Shown: positions 46,730-54,585, counted from the stretch's first letter. The stretch: 64,000 nt of DNA from Sphingobacterium sp. SRCM116780 (GCF_021442025.1 NZ_CP090446.1:558001-622000); one strand, 5' to 3'. The notes: generated by a model from the sequence alone, not told the origin. A program made the numbers and translations.

Positions 46730-46906
46730 TTATCTGTTTCTGTTATATAATACTAAACCTGTTATCAGCAAAATACCAGCGATAAGGATTAATGGCCAGA
46801 TTCCATAAATAAACATCCACGCAGTTTCTTTCGCTGGACCAACTTTCATGATGAAAGCCAGACAAGAACCGATGAGAATGAGAAACACACCAATTGTTTT
46901 TTTCAT
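46730..46906 (-). CDS. Small two-helix membrane protein
   Basis: A 58-residue protein, MKKTIGVFLILIGSCLAFIM then WMFIYGIWPLILIAGILLITGLVLY. ATG 46906 is chosen because the upstream extension to 46999 would overlap the tail of the DUF4870 gene. The layout is that of many tiny LiaF/DUF-type membrane proteins; no function assigned. Confidence 0.6.
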   Translation of the reverse strand: MKKTIGVFLILIGSCLAFIMKVGPAKETAWMFIYGIWPLILIAGILLITGLVLYNRNR

Positions 46907-46970
46907 TTTAATAATATTTATTTTAACGTTTTTAAAAATGCTATTAGATATAGCAACGATTTCAAGACGA

Positions 46971-47295
46971 TTACCCAATGAAAGAAAATTTGTTTTCAAA
47001 CATTTTCCCTATCAAAGGCAATGGTTTTTGAACTTCATTAGCTGCATTGATGATACCAATAATCATTAACACAATAAATATAAATCCAAATTAGGCTTAA
47101 AAAGGATAGAGCTGGTAGAATTGTTATCACAATAGCCAGTGCAATGTTAAAGACCACACTTACAATCAGTAGTCCAAACGATTGTTTCAGATGATACTTT
47201 AAAAAACTATTAGCATTTTCTTTACCGTTGAAATAGGCAATCAGCCACCCAATAAGAGGGATATAAGATACGATCGAAAGCGTTTTGTTGTTCAT
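46971..47295 (-). pseudogene. DUF4870-family membrane protein, single-base frameshift
   Basis: The first frame starts MNNKTLSIVSYIPLIGWLIA with the DUF4870 features (YHLKQSFGLLIV) and reads to LSLIWIYIYC before an abnormal end at 47038. One base out of frame the sequence continues VLMIIGIINAANEVQKPLPLIG (20 or fewer shown in parts) and ends at 46971, which is exactly the missing C-terminus. One extra base within about 47055-47085 (an ATTTATA stretch) explains both. It is either a real mutation or a sequencing error; the gene would otherwise start the operon. Confidence 0.8.
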
Positions 47296-47367
47296 GATAT
47301 TTATGATTTATTTGTAAAGATCGATGAAACAAAAATGCATGATGACCTTTCATAATCCTATTCTTCT

Positions 47368-47520
47368 ATGACTACAGAATTCTTACAGCAGTGAAATCGA
47401 ACTACTACAAAACATCTACATTAAATATAATTATCTAAAAATCAATGTGTTGTATTTTTTTAAATTATAATGGATAATTCTTGTAGTCATTAAAAATGAC
47501 TACAGATTTCTGTACATTTG
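47368..47520. promoter_or_regulatory. Divergent regulatory region with repeated TGACTACAGA motif
   Basis: ATGACTACAGAATTCT at 47368-47383 is echoed by AATGACTACAGATTTCT at 47495-47511. The second lies in a palindrome with 10-bp arms TGTAGTCATT (47482-47491) and AATGACTACA (47495-47504). TACATTTG at 47513-47520 matches the -7 consensus but is only 3 bp from the regulator's ATG, which would imply a leaderless message. These are candidate binding sites of the divergent regulator. Confidence 0.5.
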
Positions 47521-47523
47521 GAT

Positions 47524-49306
47524 ATGAAAAAAATCATTCAACTCACCTTTTTCATTTTTTTTTCGATTAGCATTCAGGCACAACAACGTTTTGTAGATAG
47601 TTTACGCCATATCTTGAATACAAACCCGACACCTGAACAAGCAGTTGCTGTTCAACAACAACTAGCAGACTGGTATCGTTCCAACGAAAATGATGCTGAA
47701 GCTATACAGATGGCAGAACTCAGTCTTAAAAACAGTAAATACCAATACAGAAAACTTTGATAAGTCAAAAGAATATATTGATAAGGCATATGCGTCAGCA
47801 AAAAAACAAGAAAATACCTTAGGTCTGGCCTATGCTCATTATGCTTCAGCCATACTATATAGCACTCTTTTTGACCGTGAACATACATTAAAATATCTTC
47901 AACTGGCACTCTCCAATATCCCTGATCAGGAGAAGGAGCCACTTCTTACTGCTCGTATCTATTATTTCCTTTACGGCATTTACACAGAATGGAATGATGA
48001 ACAAAAATCTTTGATGTATATCCGTAAAGCGTTGTCATTTGCCCAAAAATCTTCCAATAAAAATGCGTTGGTAATGATTTATTCCGCCCTATCTGTAGTA
48101 TACACTTTTCGCTATGAGGACACACGACAAAAAAGGTATCTGGACAGTATTATGGATCCACTTGATAGGGCAATAGACCTATTCCATCAGTATCCAGGAC
48201 AGGTAACGAACACTGCTTACACCCACTGTCTAAACAACAAGTCCAGTTATTATCTGCAATATTACAATACCAATGATCCCCTAATTAAACAGAAAATACG
48301 TGACAATATAAAAGAAGCATTGCGCATATCGCCCTCAAGTAATAACGAAATAGTTGCCAGTAGCTATGGTATGCTCAGCGAGCTCAGTATGATCGAGAAT
48401 AATCTTCAGGCCGCTGAAAGTTACCTGACAACAGCCTATCAGCAGATGATGAAAATGAAAAAACCTTATTATCATACCCTTATAAATGTGCTGACCTCTT
48501 TAGTTAAGCTGAGTACAAAAAAAGGAGATTATGAAAAAGCACTCGGATATCAGCAAAAAATTACGGAATATAGTAATCTGCTTTTTGATGAACAATCAGG
48601 AAAAGTGACTAAAAGACTGGATGCACAATTTGAACTTAGCAAAAAAGAAAAGGAAATAGAATCATTACAGGAAAAAACTGCCAATCAGAAAAAACAAAAA
48701 TATCTTCTAATAGCCCTCATAGGCATTGGTGGACTTACTACTGTTTTTATGTTTCGTTCCTATCATTTCAATCTTAGGTATTCTTTAGCTAGAGAGAAAC
48801 AGCTTGCTGCTCAAAAGAACGAATCGACCATACAGATAAAATATGAACGAGAAGAACAGGCTCGTTTAAAAGCTGAGCAGGAGTTGTTGACACTGCAACA
48901 ACAAAAATTGCAGAATGAGGTAATGGCAAATAAGTTGCATCTGGAACATAAAAACAATGTGCTACAGCAATTGAAACAAAAACTTGCTAACCAGGTACCT
49001 GTAAACATTCAGCAGATAATAAGGGAAGAAACGCTCACGGATAATGATTTTGAAAAAGCAAAATTCCATATTCAGGAAATGCATCCTGATTTTTTCAATA
49101 ACCTAAATAAGCAAGCGAAACAAAAACTAACATCTTTAGATCTTAAGTACTGCGCATATCTTTACCTTGGAATGGATACAAAAATGATTGCCAATTTACT
49201 GAATGTCGAACCCAAAAGTGTACGGATGACCAAGTACCGCCTAAAACAAAAATTTGAATTGGCTGCAAAAACAGATTTGATAAATTATATTAAAGAAATA
49301 GGATAG
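47524..49306 (+). pseudogene. TPR-membrane-HTH transcriptional regulator, frameshifted
   Basis: Two frames make one gene. The first (47524-47760) gives signal peptide MKKIIQLTFFIFFSISIQAQ and the first TPR; the second (open from 47690) gives TPR repeats, a membrane helix (KYLLIALIGIGGLTTVFMF), a coiled coil and a C-terminal HTH (LGMDTKMIANLLNVEPKSVRMT). This is a standard Bacteroidota one-component regulator broken near 47730-47757; part of a TPR may also be missing. It is divergent from the PH-like operon and probably regulated it. Confidence 0.78.
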
Positions 49307-49321
49307 GAGGAATCTAATTAA

Positions 49322-49417
49322 CTATCTAAAAATATAAAAAAAGTTCCTTCTGATAAAGACCCTTTAGTAGAGAGCAAGGATTATTTCATGATCCCTAAAG
49401 GGGGAGGCTTCATATAA
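49322..49417 (+). pseudogene. C-terminal coding remnant, copy 2
   Basis: A 31-codon frame without a start codon reads ...KKVPSDKDPLVESKDYFM then IPKGGGFI and stops. It aligns with copy 1 at 44612-44665, both at nucleotide and residue level. It lies 16 bp after the regulator gene and in front of the island junction. The parent family is not recognised. Confidence 0.45.
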
Positions 49418-49445
49418 AAATAAAGCCATTCGCTACGCTCATTCC

Positions 49446-49504
49446 TTTTGTTGTTTATGCTCTTTTGTTCAAACGCTGTTTGCAAAAGTCCATAAACAAC
49501 AAAA
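49446..49504. repeat. Long imperfect hairpin before the tRNA-Ser junction
   Basis: Arms TTTTGTTGTTTATG (49446-49459) and CATAAACAACAAAA (49491-49504) pair perfectly; inner segments TTTTG/CAAAA and AAAC/GTTT extend the stem. About 57 bp in all. It could be an intergenic palindrome or a terminator for the regulator gene. Confidence 0.6.
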
Positions 49505-49520
49505 CCCGATTGACATCGGG
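49505..49520 (-). terminator. Terminator belonging to the split tRNA-Ser
   Basis: CCCGAT/ATCGGG stem with 4-nt loop, 15 bp after the tRNA 3' end on the minus strand; T-rich on both sides, so usable in either direction. Confidence 0.7.
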
Positions 49521-49534
49521 CTTTCTTTTTATTA

Positions 49535-49559
49535 TGGCGGAGAGCGAGGGATTCGAACC
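49535..49559 (-). other. attL: 3' end of tRNA-Ser (island junction)
   Basis: On the minus strand the sequence reads GGTTCGAATCCCTCGCTC then TCCGCCA: T loop, 3' half of the T stem, acceptor 3' strand, discriminator G (as in tRNA-Ser) and encoded CCA. The 5' half of the T stem that should pair with CCCTC is absent (CAAGG instead) and no tRNA body follows. This is what a tyrosine recombinase leaves when it inserts into a tRNA 3' end. The intact tRNA should lie at the other end of the island, beyond 64000. Near it, GGTCTCG is repeated (about 49610-49627), possibly arm-type sites. Confidence 0.8.
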
Positions 49560-49811
49560 TTGCTCGTAACGCGTTGAAATTTATCTGTTTATAAACACTT
49601 GATTTTGCGGGTCTCGAAAGGGTCTCGCTAAATCCGTTTTATAATATTCCTACTTCCATTCTCTTATACAAAGATACGAAATGAACTGCGGAATAAGGCA
49701 GGATTGAGCTAGTATTTGCATATGTAGATGGCTGTTTATTAGTCTTCTTCGTATTAATTCATTAGATTTGGTATTACTACTTTTTGATTGTACACCAATT
49801 AACTATTTATT

Positions 49812-50354
49812 ATGGGACATAAAAGCCTTTTTAGTGATCATGTGAATATCGGCATGAATGAATATATCTTCAATATTGTTATGAGTATCGATGAGTGTTT
49901 TTATCTAATTATTGCTGAAAGCAACCCAACAGATGGTCGATTGGATCACAAGAGGATCCGAATACCTATTGAAAATGCTAGGGGCTTAAGGGATGCTTTA
50001 AATAGATCAATAGCGAAAATTGATAAGATTGACCGTATGAAGTTTGTTTCACGCTCCAGCTTATTAGATAATGTTTGGAGGGGTATTGAAAATGGTCCTG
50101 CAGAACATAAAGAAGAACCGAAAACCGAATTGGGTGTGAAATTCAGTAAGAGTTCAAACGATCTGCTTTATGAAGAACAAAGGAAGCTTTATCCCCAAGC
50201 ATATATGCCTTGGTCCGTTGACGATGACGAGAGACTTGAAAAGCTATTTTGTGATGGTATCAATACTAAGGAATTAGCAGAGATATTTCAACGTAACCCT
50301 GGCGCCATTAGATCTAGGATAAAAAAGTTAGAGTTACGGGAAAAGTACGATTAA
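49812..50354 (+). CDS. PUR-alpha-like/HTH protein of mobile element
   Basis: A 180-residue protein. The first 80 residues (YIFNIVMSIDECFYLIIAES...RIRIPIENARGLRDALNRSI) resemble the Bacteroidota PUR/DUF3276 single-strand nucleic-acid-binding fold. After a linker, the C-terminus (PWSVDDDERLEKLF, LAEIFQRNPGAIRSRIKKL) is a SANT/HTH-like segment. It is the first gene inside the island. The family assignment is by pattern only; a role in element regulation is inferred. Confidence 0.65.
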   Translation: MGHKSLFSDHVNIGMNEYIFNIVMSIDECFYLIIAESNPTDGRLDHKRIRIPIENARGLRDALNRSIAKIDKIDRMKFVSRSSLLDNVWRGIENGPAEHKEEPKTELGVKFSKSSNDLLYEEQRKLYPQAYMPWSVDDDERLEKLFCDGINTKELAEIFQRNPGAIRSRIKKLELREKYD

Positions 50355-50359
50355 CCTTT

Positions 50360-50545
50360 TTATAAACTTAGTTTTATTTGATCGGGATCTAGTCCCAGAT
50401 ATTTACATACCTCATCTAGACTTATTAGCTGATGAGCTTCTTTACTGTATTTCTTTTTGATGGCGTTGTAGATGCGTAGGCTCTGACGGTAGCTCTTACC
50501 AGTGATCCTTGCGATGTCCTTGGGGTAAATACAAATTCTTTTCAT
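50360..50545 (-). CDS. Small helix-turn-helix-like protein (possible excisionase/regulator)
   Basis: A 61-residue basic protein, MKRICIYPKDIARITGKSYR then QSLRIYNAIKKKY...ISLDEVCKYLGLD. The two short helical pairs resemble MerR/excisionase-type DNA-binding proteins. It is convergent with the PUR-like gene, 5 bp away. Such small proteins are common beside island junctions. Confidence 0.6.
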   Translation of the reverse strand: MKRICIYPKDIARITGKSYRQSLRIYNAIKKKYSKEAHQLISLDEVCKYLGLDPDQIKLSL

Positions 50546-50821
50546 ACCAATACATTATGTATTCTTTATCTCTACTGCGGATACACTGATTAACTACATC
50601 AGCTGACTAATTTTTGCTGCTGCCAAGTTGGTAACAAGTTGTGATTTGTATTGGTGGCTATTCGTTGTTGCAATTTACGAATTATTTATGGTTTGATTTT
50701 GTTAGTCCTTGTCTATTAACGCTATATGGAATGCATGTTTTTTTTCGTATAGATTGTTTTGATAAGATTTGTCTTAGGTTTTCACAATTGCTGCAGCGGT
50801 GGTGGGTTAAATTTTAGAGAA

Positions 50822-51583
50822 ATGGCAAGACAATCTAGTATTATCAAATTAAAAGGTACTATCGGGGATATTACCTTTTACAAAAGTAAGGACGGGTATT
50901 TGGCCCGTCAGAAAGGTGGCGTGGATCGGGATCGTATTATGAACGATCCGAAATTTCAGCGTACACGTGAGAATGCCCAGGAGTTTGGAAGAGCGGGGAA
51001 AGCGAGTAAGGCTTTGTGTACGGCGATTCGACCGGTATTGAATAAGACGCAGGATTCGCGTATGATTTCGCGCTTGGTTAAGAAAATGATGGCGGTGATC
51101 AAAGCGGATGCGGTGAGTGATCGTGGTCAGCGTAATGTGCTGGACGGTGAATTGATTTTACTGCAGAGTTTTGACTTCAATGGAAATGCGAGCTTATCAG
51201 CGACAGTGTATGCTCCTTTTACATTTGAAATTGATCGTTTGGGTGGAGTAATGGATGTTAATGTGTCGAGCTTTAATCCGAGAAGTCAAATTGTTGCTCC
51301 TGGTGGGACGACGCATTTTCGCTTTATTTCTGCTGGTGTAGAAGTCGATTTTGAGAACGAGACCTTTGTTCTGGCTCAATCAAGTACGGCTGAATTACCT
51401 TATGACAACGTAAATACGGCTCTGACGATGTTAAGCAATGACCTTGGGGTACCGGGGTCAACTAAGCCGCTGTTTTTGGTGTTCGGTATTGAATTCCTTC
51501 AGCAGGTGAATGGTTCGTTCTATTCCTTGAATAATGGTGCTTTTAACGCGCTGAATTTGGTTGCTGTAGATACGGGCGTGTAA
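50822..51583 (+). CDS. Conserved mobile-element protein of unknown function
   Basis: A 253-residue soluble protein. The N-terminal third is basic (MARQSSIIKLKGTIGDITFY, then DPKFQRTRENAQEFGRAGKAS), the middle is helical, and from about residue 110 it is strand-rich, like a structural or tail-type domain. No signal peptide or enzyme motif. ATG 50822 is chosen over a TTG at 50759 outside the conserved part. Its stop overlaps the next ATG (TAATG). GC content is above that of the neighbouring core genes, consistent with transfer. Confidence 0.7.
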   Translation: MARQSSIIKLKGTIGDITFYKSKDGYLARQKGGVDRDRIMNDPKFQRTRENAQEFGRAGKASKALCTAIRPVLNKTQDSRMISRLVKKMMAVIKADAVSDRGQRNVLDGELILLQSFDFNGNASLSATVYAPFTFEIDRLGGVMDVNVSSFNPRSQIVAPGGTTHFRFISAGVEVDFENETFVLAQSSTAELPYDNVNTALTMLSNDLGVPGSTKPLFLVFGIEFLQQVNGSFYSLNNGAFNALNLVAVDTGV

Positions 51584-51990
51584 TGGTTGTACGATTATTG
51601 CGGACTTATCATGGTCAGGGTACTAATGGTGAGATTTGGATCGGTGGTGAATTTGTGTGTTATGCGATTGAGTTGCCCTGGTTAGATAATGTCCGTAGTA
51701 ATTCTTGCATTCCGGAAGGAATGTATCCGTTGACGAAGCGGTACAGTAAGCGGTTTAAGTGGCATGTGTTGCTAAAGGATGTTGATGGACGTAGTGAGAT
51801 TTTGTTTCATCCTGCTAATGATGCTTTAAGTGAATTGAGAGGTTGTATTGCACCTGTTAATCAACTTACAGGTATTGGAAAAGGATTAGAGTCAGTAAAG
51901 GCTTTTAATCGGTTTAAGGAAATGGTTTATGCTTCGATTGATGCTGGTGATTCTGTGTTTTTGGAGATTAAAAGAAAGGGGGATTTATGA
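51583..51990 (+). CDS. DUF5675-family protein
   Basis: A 135-residue protein matching the DUF5675 pattern: LLRTYHGQGTNGEIWIGGEF, CYAIELPWLDN, SCIPEGMYPLTKRYSKR, and FHPANDALSELRGCIAPV. The family occurs in phages and mobile elements; the conserved His, Glu and Cys suggest an enzyme, possibly wall-active, but no activity is established. It is coupled to both neighbours (TAATG and ATGA overlaps). Confidence 0.8.
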   Translation: MVVRLLRTYHGQGTNGEIWIGGEFVCYAIELPWLDNVRSNSCIPEGMYPLTKRYSKRFKWHVLLKDVDGRSEILFHPANDALSELRGCIAPVNQLTGIGKGLESVKAFNRFKEMVYASIDAGDSVFLEIKRKGDL

Positions 51991-52229
51991 ATGTAGTTGA
52001 ACGAGCTCAGGCTCCTACTCCGAAGTTTTTTAAGATGCTGCGGAATATTGGTATTGTTGTGGCGACAATTGGCGGAGCTATATTGACAGCTCCAGTTGCA
52101 TTGCCTGCAGCTATTGTTACAGTTGGTGGATATTTGGCAGTTGCTGGAGGGGTAATCTCGGCTATTAGTCAGGTGACGGTGGATGATAAGCGCTTGAATA
52201 AGGATGCGGAGGGTGTGAACGATGAATAG
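51987..52229 (+). CDS. Small membrane protein, holin-like size
   Basis: An 80-residue protein with one or two membrane segments (MLRNIGIVVATIGGAILTAP and AAIVTVGGYLAVAGGVISAI), joined by a short turn, and a charged C-terminus (DDKRLNKDAEGVNDE). The layout is like a small holin. It overlaps both neighbours, by 4 and 8 bp. Confidence 0.65.
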   Translation: MNVVERAQAPTPKFFKMLRNIGIVVATIGGAILTAPVALPAAIVTVGGYLAVAGGVISAISQVTVDDKRLNKDAEGVNDE

Positions 52230-52392
52230 ATCTGCGATTGGACACGGTACTTTTGGAGGGTTACTTTTGGGTGCTTATCCTGCGTTGATCGTCGGTGATA
52301 TCTTGAAAACTATTTTGCTGGCTGCGATTGGTGCTGCTGTTAGTTTTTGTGTATCTTTATTACTCGGGTCACTGACCAAAAGAAAGAAATGA
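52222..52392 (+). CDS. Small membrane protein, 56 residues
   Basis: ATG 52222 opens MNRSAIGHGTFGGLLLGAYP and continues through two hydrophobic segments (LIVGDILKTILLAAIGAA, SFCVSLLLGSL) to a basic end KRKK. It overlaps the preceding gene by 8 bp, and a terminator follows. It completes the four-gene cassette. Function unknown. Confidence 0.65.
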   Translation: MNRSAIGHGTFGGLLLGAYPALIVGDILKTILLAAIGAAVSFCVSLLLGSLTKRKK

Positions 52393-52419
52393 AGTTGTGG
52401 TGGCTTTATTCAATTTAAT

Positions 52420-52446
52420 AAAAGCTCGGTGTTGTGCCGGGCTTTT
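52420..52446 (+). terminator. Terminator of the four-gene cassette
   Basis: Stem AAAAGCTCGG (52420-52429) with CCGGGCTTTT (52437-52446), one T-G pair, loop of 7 nt. Confidence 0.85.
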
Positions 52447-52866
52447 ATTGTTTATGAAGATAATTTTCTTCATTTGATGAATGCTTAATTCTGTGAGCAG
52501 AACTCATAAAAAAGAGCTTTACTCCAAAAGAAAAAAGGAAAAAAAAGAAAGTCTCCTGTTTCAATTGAGATGGGCTAATAAAGCAAGTTTTTTAAGGAAA
52601 ATACTATCCGGCCGTAGGCGGATGGAGATTTTGTTTAAAACCTTGGCTTGATCTTGCTGTTTAGCCCTCTTCAATTAATTTTACTTCCTTTTTTTGCCTT
52701 TCTATCGCGCAGTACCTCCAATTTTTTCGCAAGTGGTATGAGCCGTAGGTGATATACCTCTTGCATTGGGGGCTGAGGTGTATGGATGTGATGACGTAGG
52801 AAGAGAGGGCATGTACCGCAGGGTGTGAGAGGTTTTCCGTTCGGGTTTAGTATTACATTGTCGTTT

Positions 52867-52905
52867 CGTACTTGTGCAATGAGCGAAGCGGGTTGCACAA
52901 GTACG
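52867..52905. repeat. Perfect 13-bp inverted repeat in noncoding region
   Basis: CGTACTTGTGCAA (52867-52879) and TTGCACAAGTACG (52893-52905) with a 13-nt loop. A smaller hairpin GGTAC-GAA-GTACC follows near 52955. The surrounding 52447-53734 region is GC-richer than the core and has no convincing gene. Confidence 0.7.
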
Positions 52906-53045
52906 GATGCACTTGCTCGCCGTCTGCGAGTTGAGCGAGGGTGGTGGACCGAGAGGTACGAAGTACCGGGGGCCAGCATATGTTGGTGAGATTGGTTGGC
53001 GGTATTTTTGAAGCGGGTGGGACGATGGATGTGTTTTGGCCTTTT

Positions 53046-53243
53046 CAAAAATAGTGACAGCCGAAAGCTCGCCAACACAAGGTGCCTAGGTATGTAGTGG
53101 AAAGCTGCTATGAAAGTGAACGCGGTGCTGAGCAAACGTAGCCGATAATGGAGCGTAGTGGAATGTAGGCGCCCCGAAGCGATGCTCCGTGTGCACTGGA
53201 GTAGCGGCGATGAGGTAATGACCGATCGGCAAAAATAGTGACA
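53046..53243. repeat. Direct repeat CAAAAATAGTGACA
   Basis: The 14-mer occurs at 53046-53059 and 53230-53243, the second at the start of structured unit A. The sequence between is noncoding. Confidence 0.6.
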
Positions 53244-53352
53244 ATCTGCGTAGCACCCGTAGGGCTGATAGGCTCTATGACTGTTGGACTTTGGTATTGG
53301 GTTCATAGTGCCTACAGGATTGGCACTATTTTTTGCTGAGGGAAATGGACGA
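53230..53352. repeat. Structured repeat unit A
   Basis: TGACAATCTGCG, then TAGCACCCGTAGGGC (small hairpin), then a stem TAGGCTCTATGA (53269-53280) pairing with TCATAGTGCCTA (53303-53314) with a single T-T mismatch, and the tail AGTGCC...TTTTGCTGAGGGAAATGGACGA. Unit B has the same order. Confidence 0.65.
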
Positions 53353-53449
53353 TGGTAGCGTTGGCCACCGATGACACCGCAGCCCGAGCGATCTGCAGGC
53401 GAGCCAAATTCGAGGCGACGGTGGATGGAACAGGACTGAACTGCAAGGA

Positions 53450-53573
53450 TAATGACAATCTGCGTTAGCACCCGAAGGGCAAAGAGGCTCTATATGATGC
53501 CTTTTTAATATCTGGCTGAATCATATAGTGCCTCTTTGGATTGGCGGCATTCTTTGCTGAAGGAGGACGAGGA
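53450..53573. repeat. Structured repeat unit B
   Basis: Same order as unit A: TGACAATCTGCG, TTAGCACCCGAAGGGC, stem AAAGAGGCTCTATATGAT (53481-53498) with ATCATATAGTGCCTCTTT (53520-53537), again with the single T-T mismatch in the same place, then TCTTTGCTGAAGGAGGACGA. Stem bases differ from A while pairing is kept. Confidence 0.65.
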
Positions 53574-53734
53574 ATGCCTTATTTCCTTCCTTTAATTTAG
53601 TATCCGTTACAATTTGAGTTCATTTGACCACACAACTTATAGATTGGTGAAATTATTCAGTAAATTCGTCAATGTAGAATATAATGTATGTGTGCGCTTT
53701 AGGAAGTGTACTGAATCCAATATATAAGTAGAAA

Positions 53735-54409
53735 ATGGGTTTTTTAACAGAGGAAGATATAAGACGATATTTCATCGATGACCGCAATTACACATTGTGG
53801 GAATCTATGGTTAACCAGTTTAGAATTGGTGTTAATGATGATTACAAGTTTTATCAACTAGACTATCAAGATGAAAATAGTGATGTGTATATTCTGACAG
53901 ATAAAATGTATAGCAAGAGCTTGTTTACCCATGAGCTTTTGCATCTACAATTACGATCTAAGGGCTTAAATACCGCTGACTATTTTCAGATGTTCTCGCA
54001 AGATGTATTTAAAGCTTTTGCTCTAACAATATGCAATTGCATAGAACATGTGTTATTCTTTGATGATTTTGTTGAAATGGGGTATCCGAGAGAAACTTTC
54101 GTTATGGATTATGATAATCAAGAATACAATATCGATCAGGCAATCAAAATGTATTCAGATATTAAGACACTTAATGATCAAGCTATACTTAAACTAGTGA
54201 TTTTTTATCTTTATTGGACATTTAAAAACGAAGAATACATGGGTATTGATCGTGCGTCATCATTAGATTGGTTGAAAAAAGTTGAATCTAAACTATTAAT
54301 CTCTTGTAATAGAATGTATGACGAGATTATCTCTTTTGATTTGGAAAGCACGAATGTCCAGAACAGATTCAACGTATTGGTCAGTAAATATCTAAGAAGA
54401 CGCTATTGA
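53735..54409 (+). CDS. HExxH-motif protein, possible metallopeptidase
   Basis: A 224-residue soluble protein containing His66-Glu67-Leu-Leu-His70 (SLFTHELLHLQLRSKG), the zinc-peptidase motif. The rest is helical and acidic with no recognised domain; no signal peptide. A third zinc ligand cannot be fixed by eye. It lies between repeat units B and C, so it may be a mobile cassette gene. A defence or toxin role is only suggested by the neighbouring restriction genes. Confidence 0.65.
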   Translation: MGFLTEEDIRRYFIDDRNYTLWESMVNQFRIGVNDDYKFYQLDYQDENSDVYILTDKMYSKSLFTHELLHLQLRSKGLNTADYFQMFSQDVFKAFALTICNCIEHVLFFDDFVEMGYPRETFVMDYDNQEYNIDQAIKMYSDIKTLNDQAILKLVIFYLYWTFKNEEYMGIDRASSLDWLKKVESKLLISCNRMYDEIISFDLESTNVQNRFNVLVSKYLRRRY

Positions 54410-54484
54410 GAAACCTATGTTTAATACCAGTTCCTGTTTTAGGAGAAAACATTCTAATACCTTGGGAATTGAACACACATGGGG

Positions 54485-54531
54485 AGTGCCTCTTTGGATT
54501 GACGTCATTCTTTGCTGAAGGAGGATGAGGA
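54485..54531. repeat. Structured repeat unit C (right half only)
   Basis: AGTGCCTCTTTGGATTG through TCTTTGCTGAAGGAGGATGA matches the right half of unit B (53527-53573) at all but about three positions. It lies downstream of the HExxH gene, so that gene is flanked by direct repeats. Confidence 0.65.
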
Positions 54532-54585
54532 TTTGCTTTTAGTATAGCTTCAAACAAGACAAGTCTTATCACCTAGAAAATAGAC

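Noticed and set aside
50822..52392. Prophage
   Set aside because: No terminase, capsid, portal or tail genes are present; four genes of this kind alone do not make a phage.
52671..53471. A 266-codon minus-strand open frame
   Set aside because: It runs across the hairpin-rich repeat region, has Cys/Ser/His/Arg-rich low-complexity composition, and unit B would need a frameshift to encode the same peptide as unit A. It is best read as noncoding.
53046..53573. CRISPR array or type III toxin-antitoxin repeat array
   Set aside because: The units are long (about 120 bp), only two or three, structured and diverged, without uniform spacers, cas genes or a ToxN-like gene directly after them.
54381..54572. 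A 63-codon minus-strand frame over repeat unit C
   Set aside because: It is formed by the repeat and overlaps the end of the HExxH gene; the same peptide appears in other units only with frame changes.
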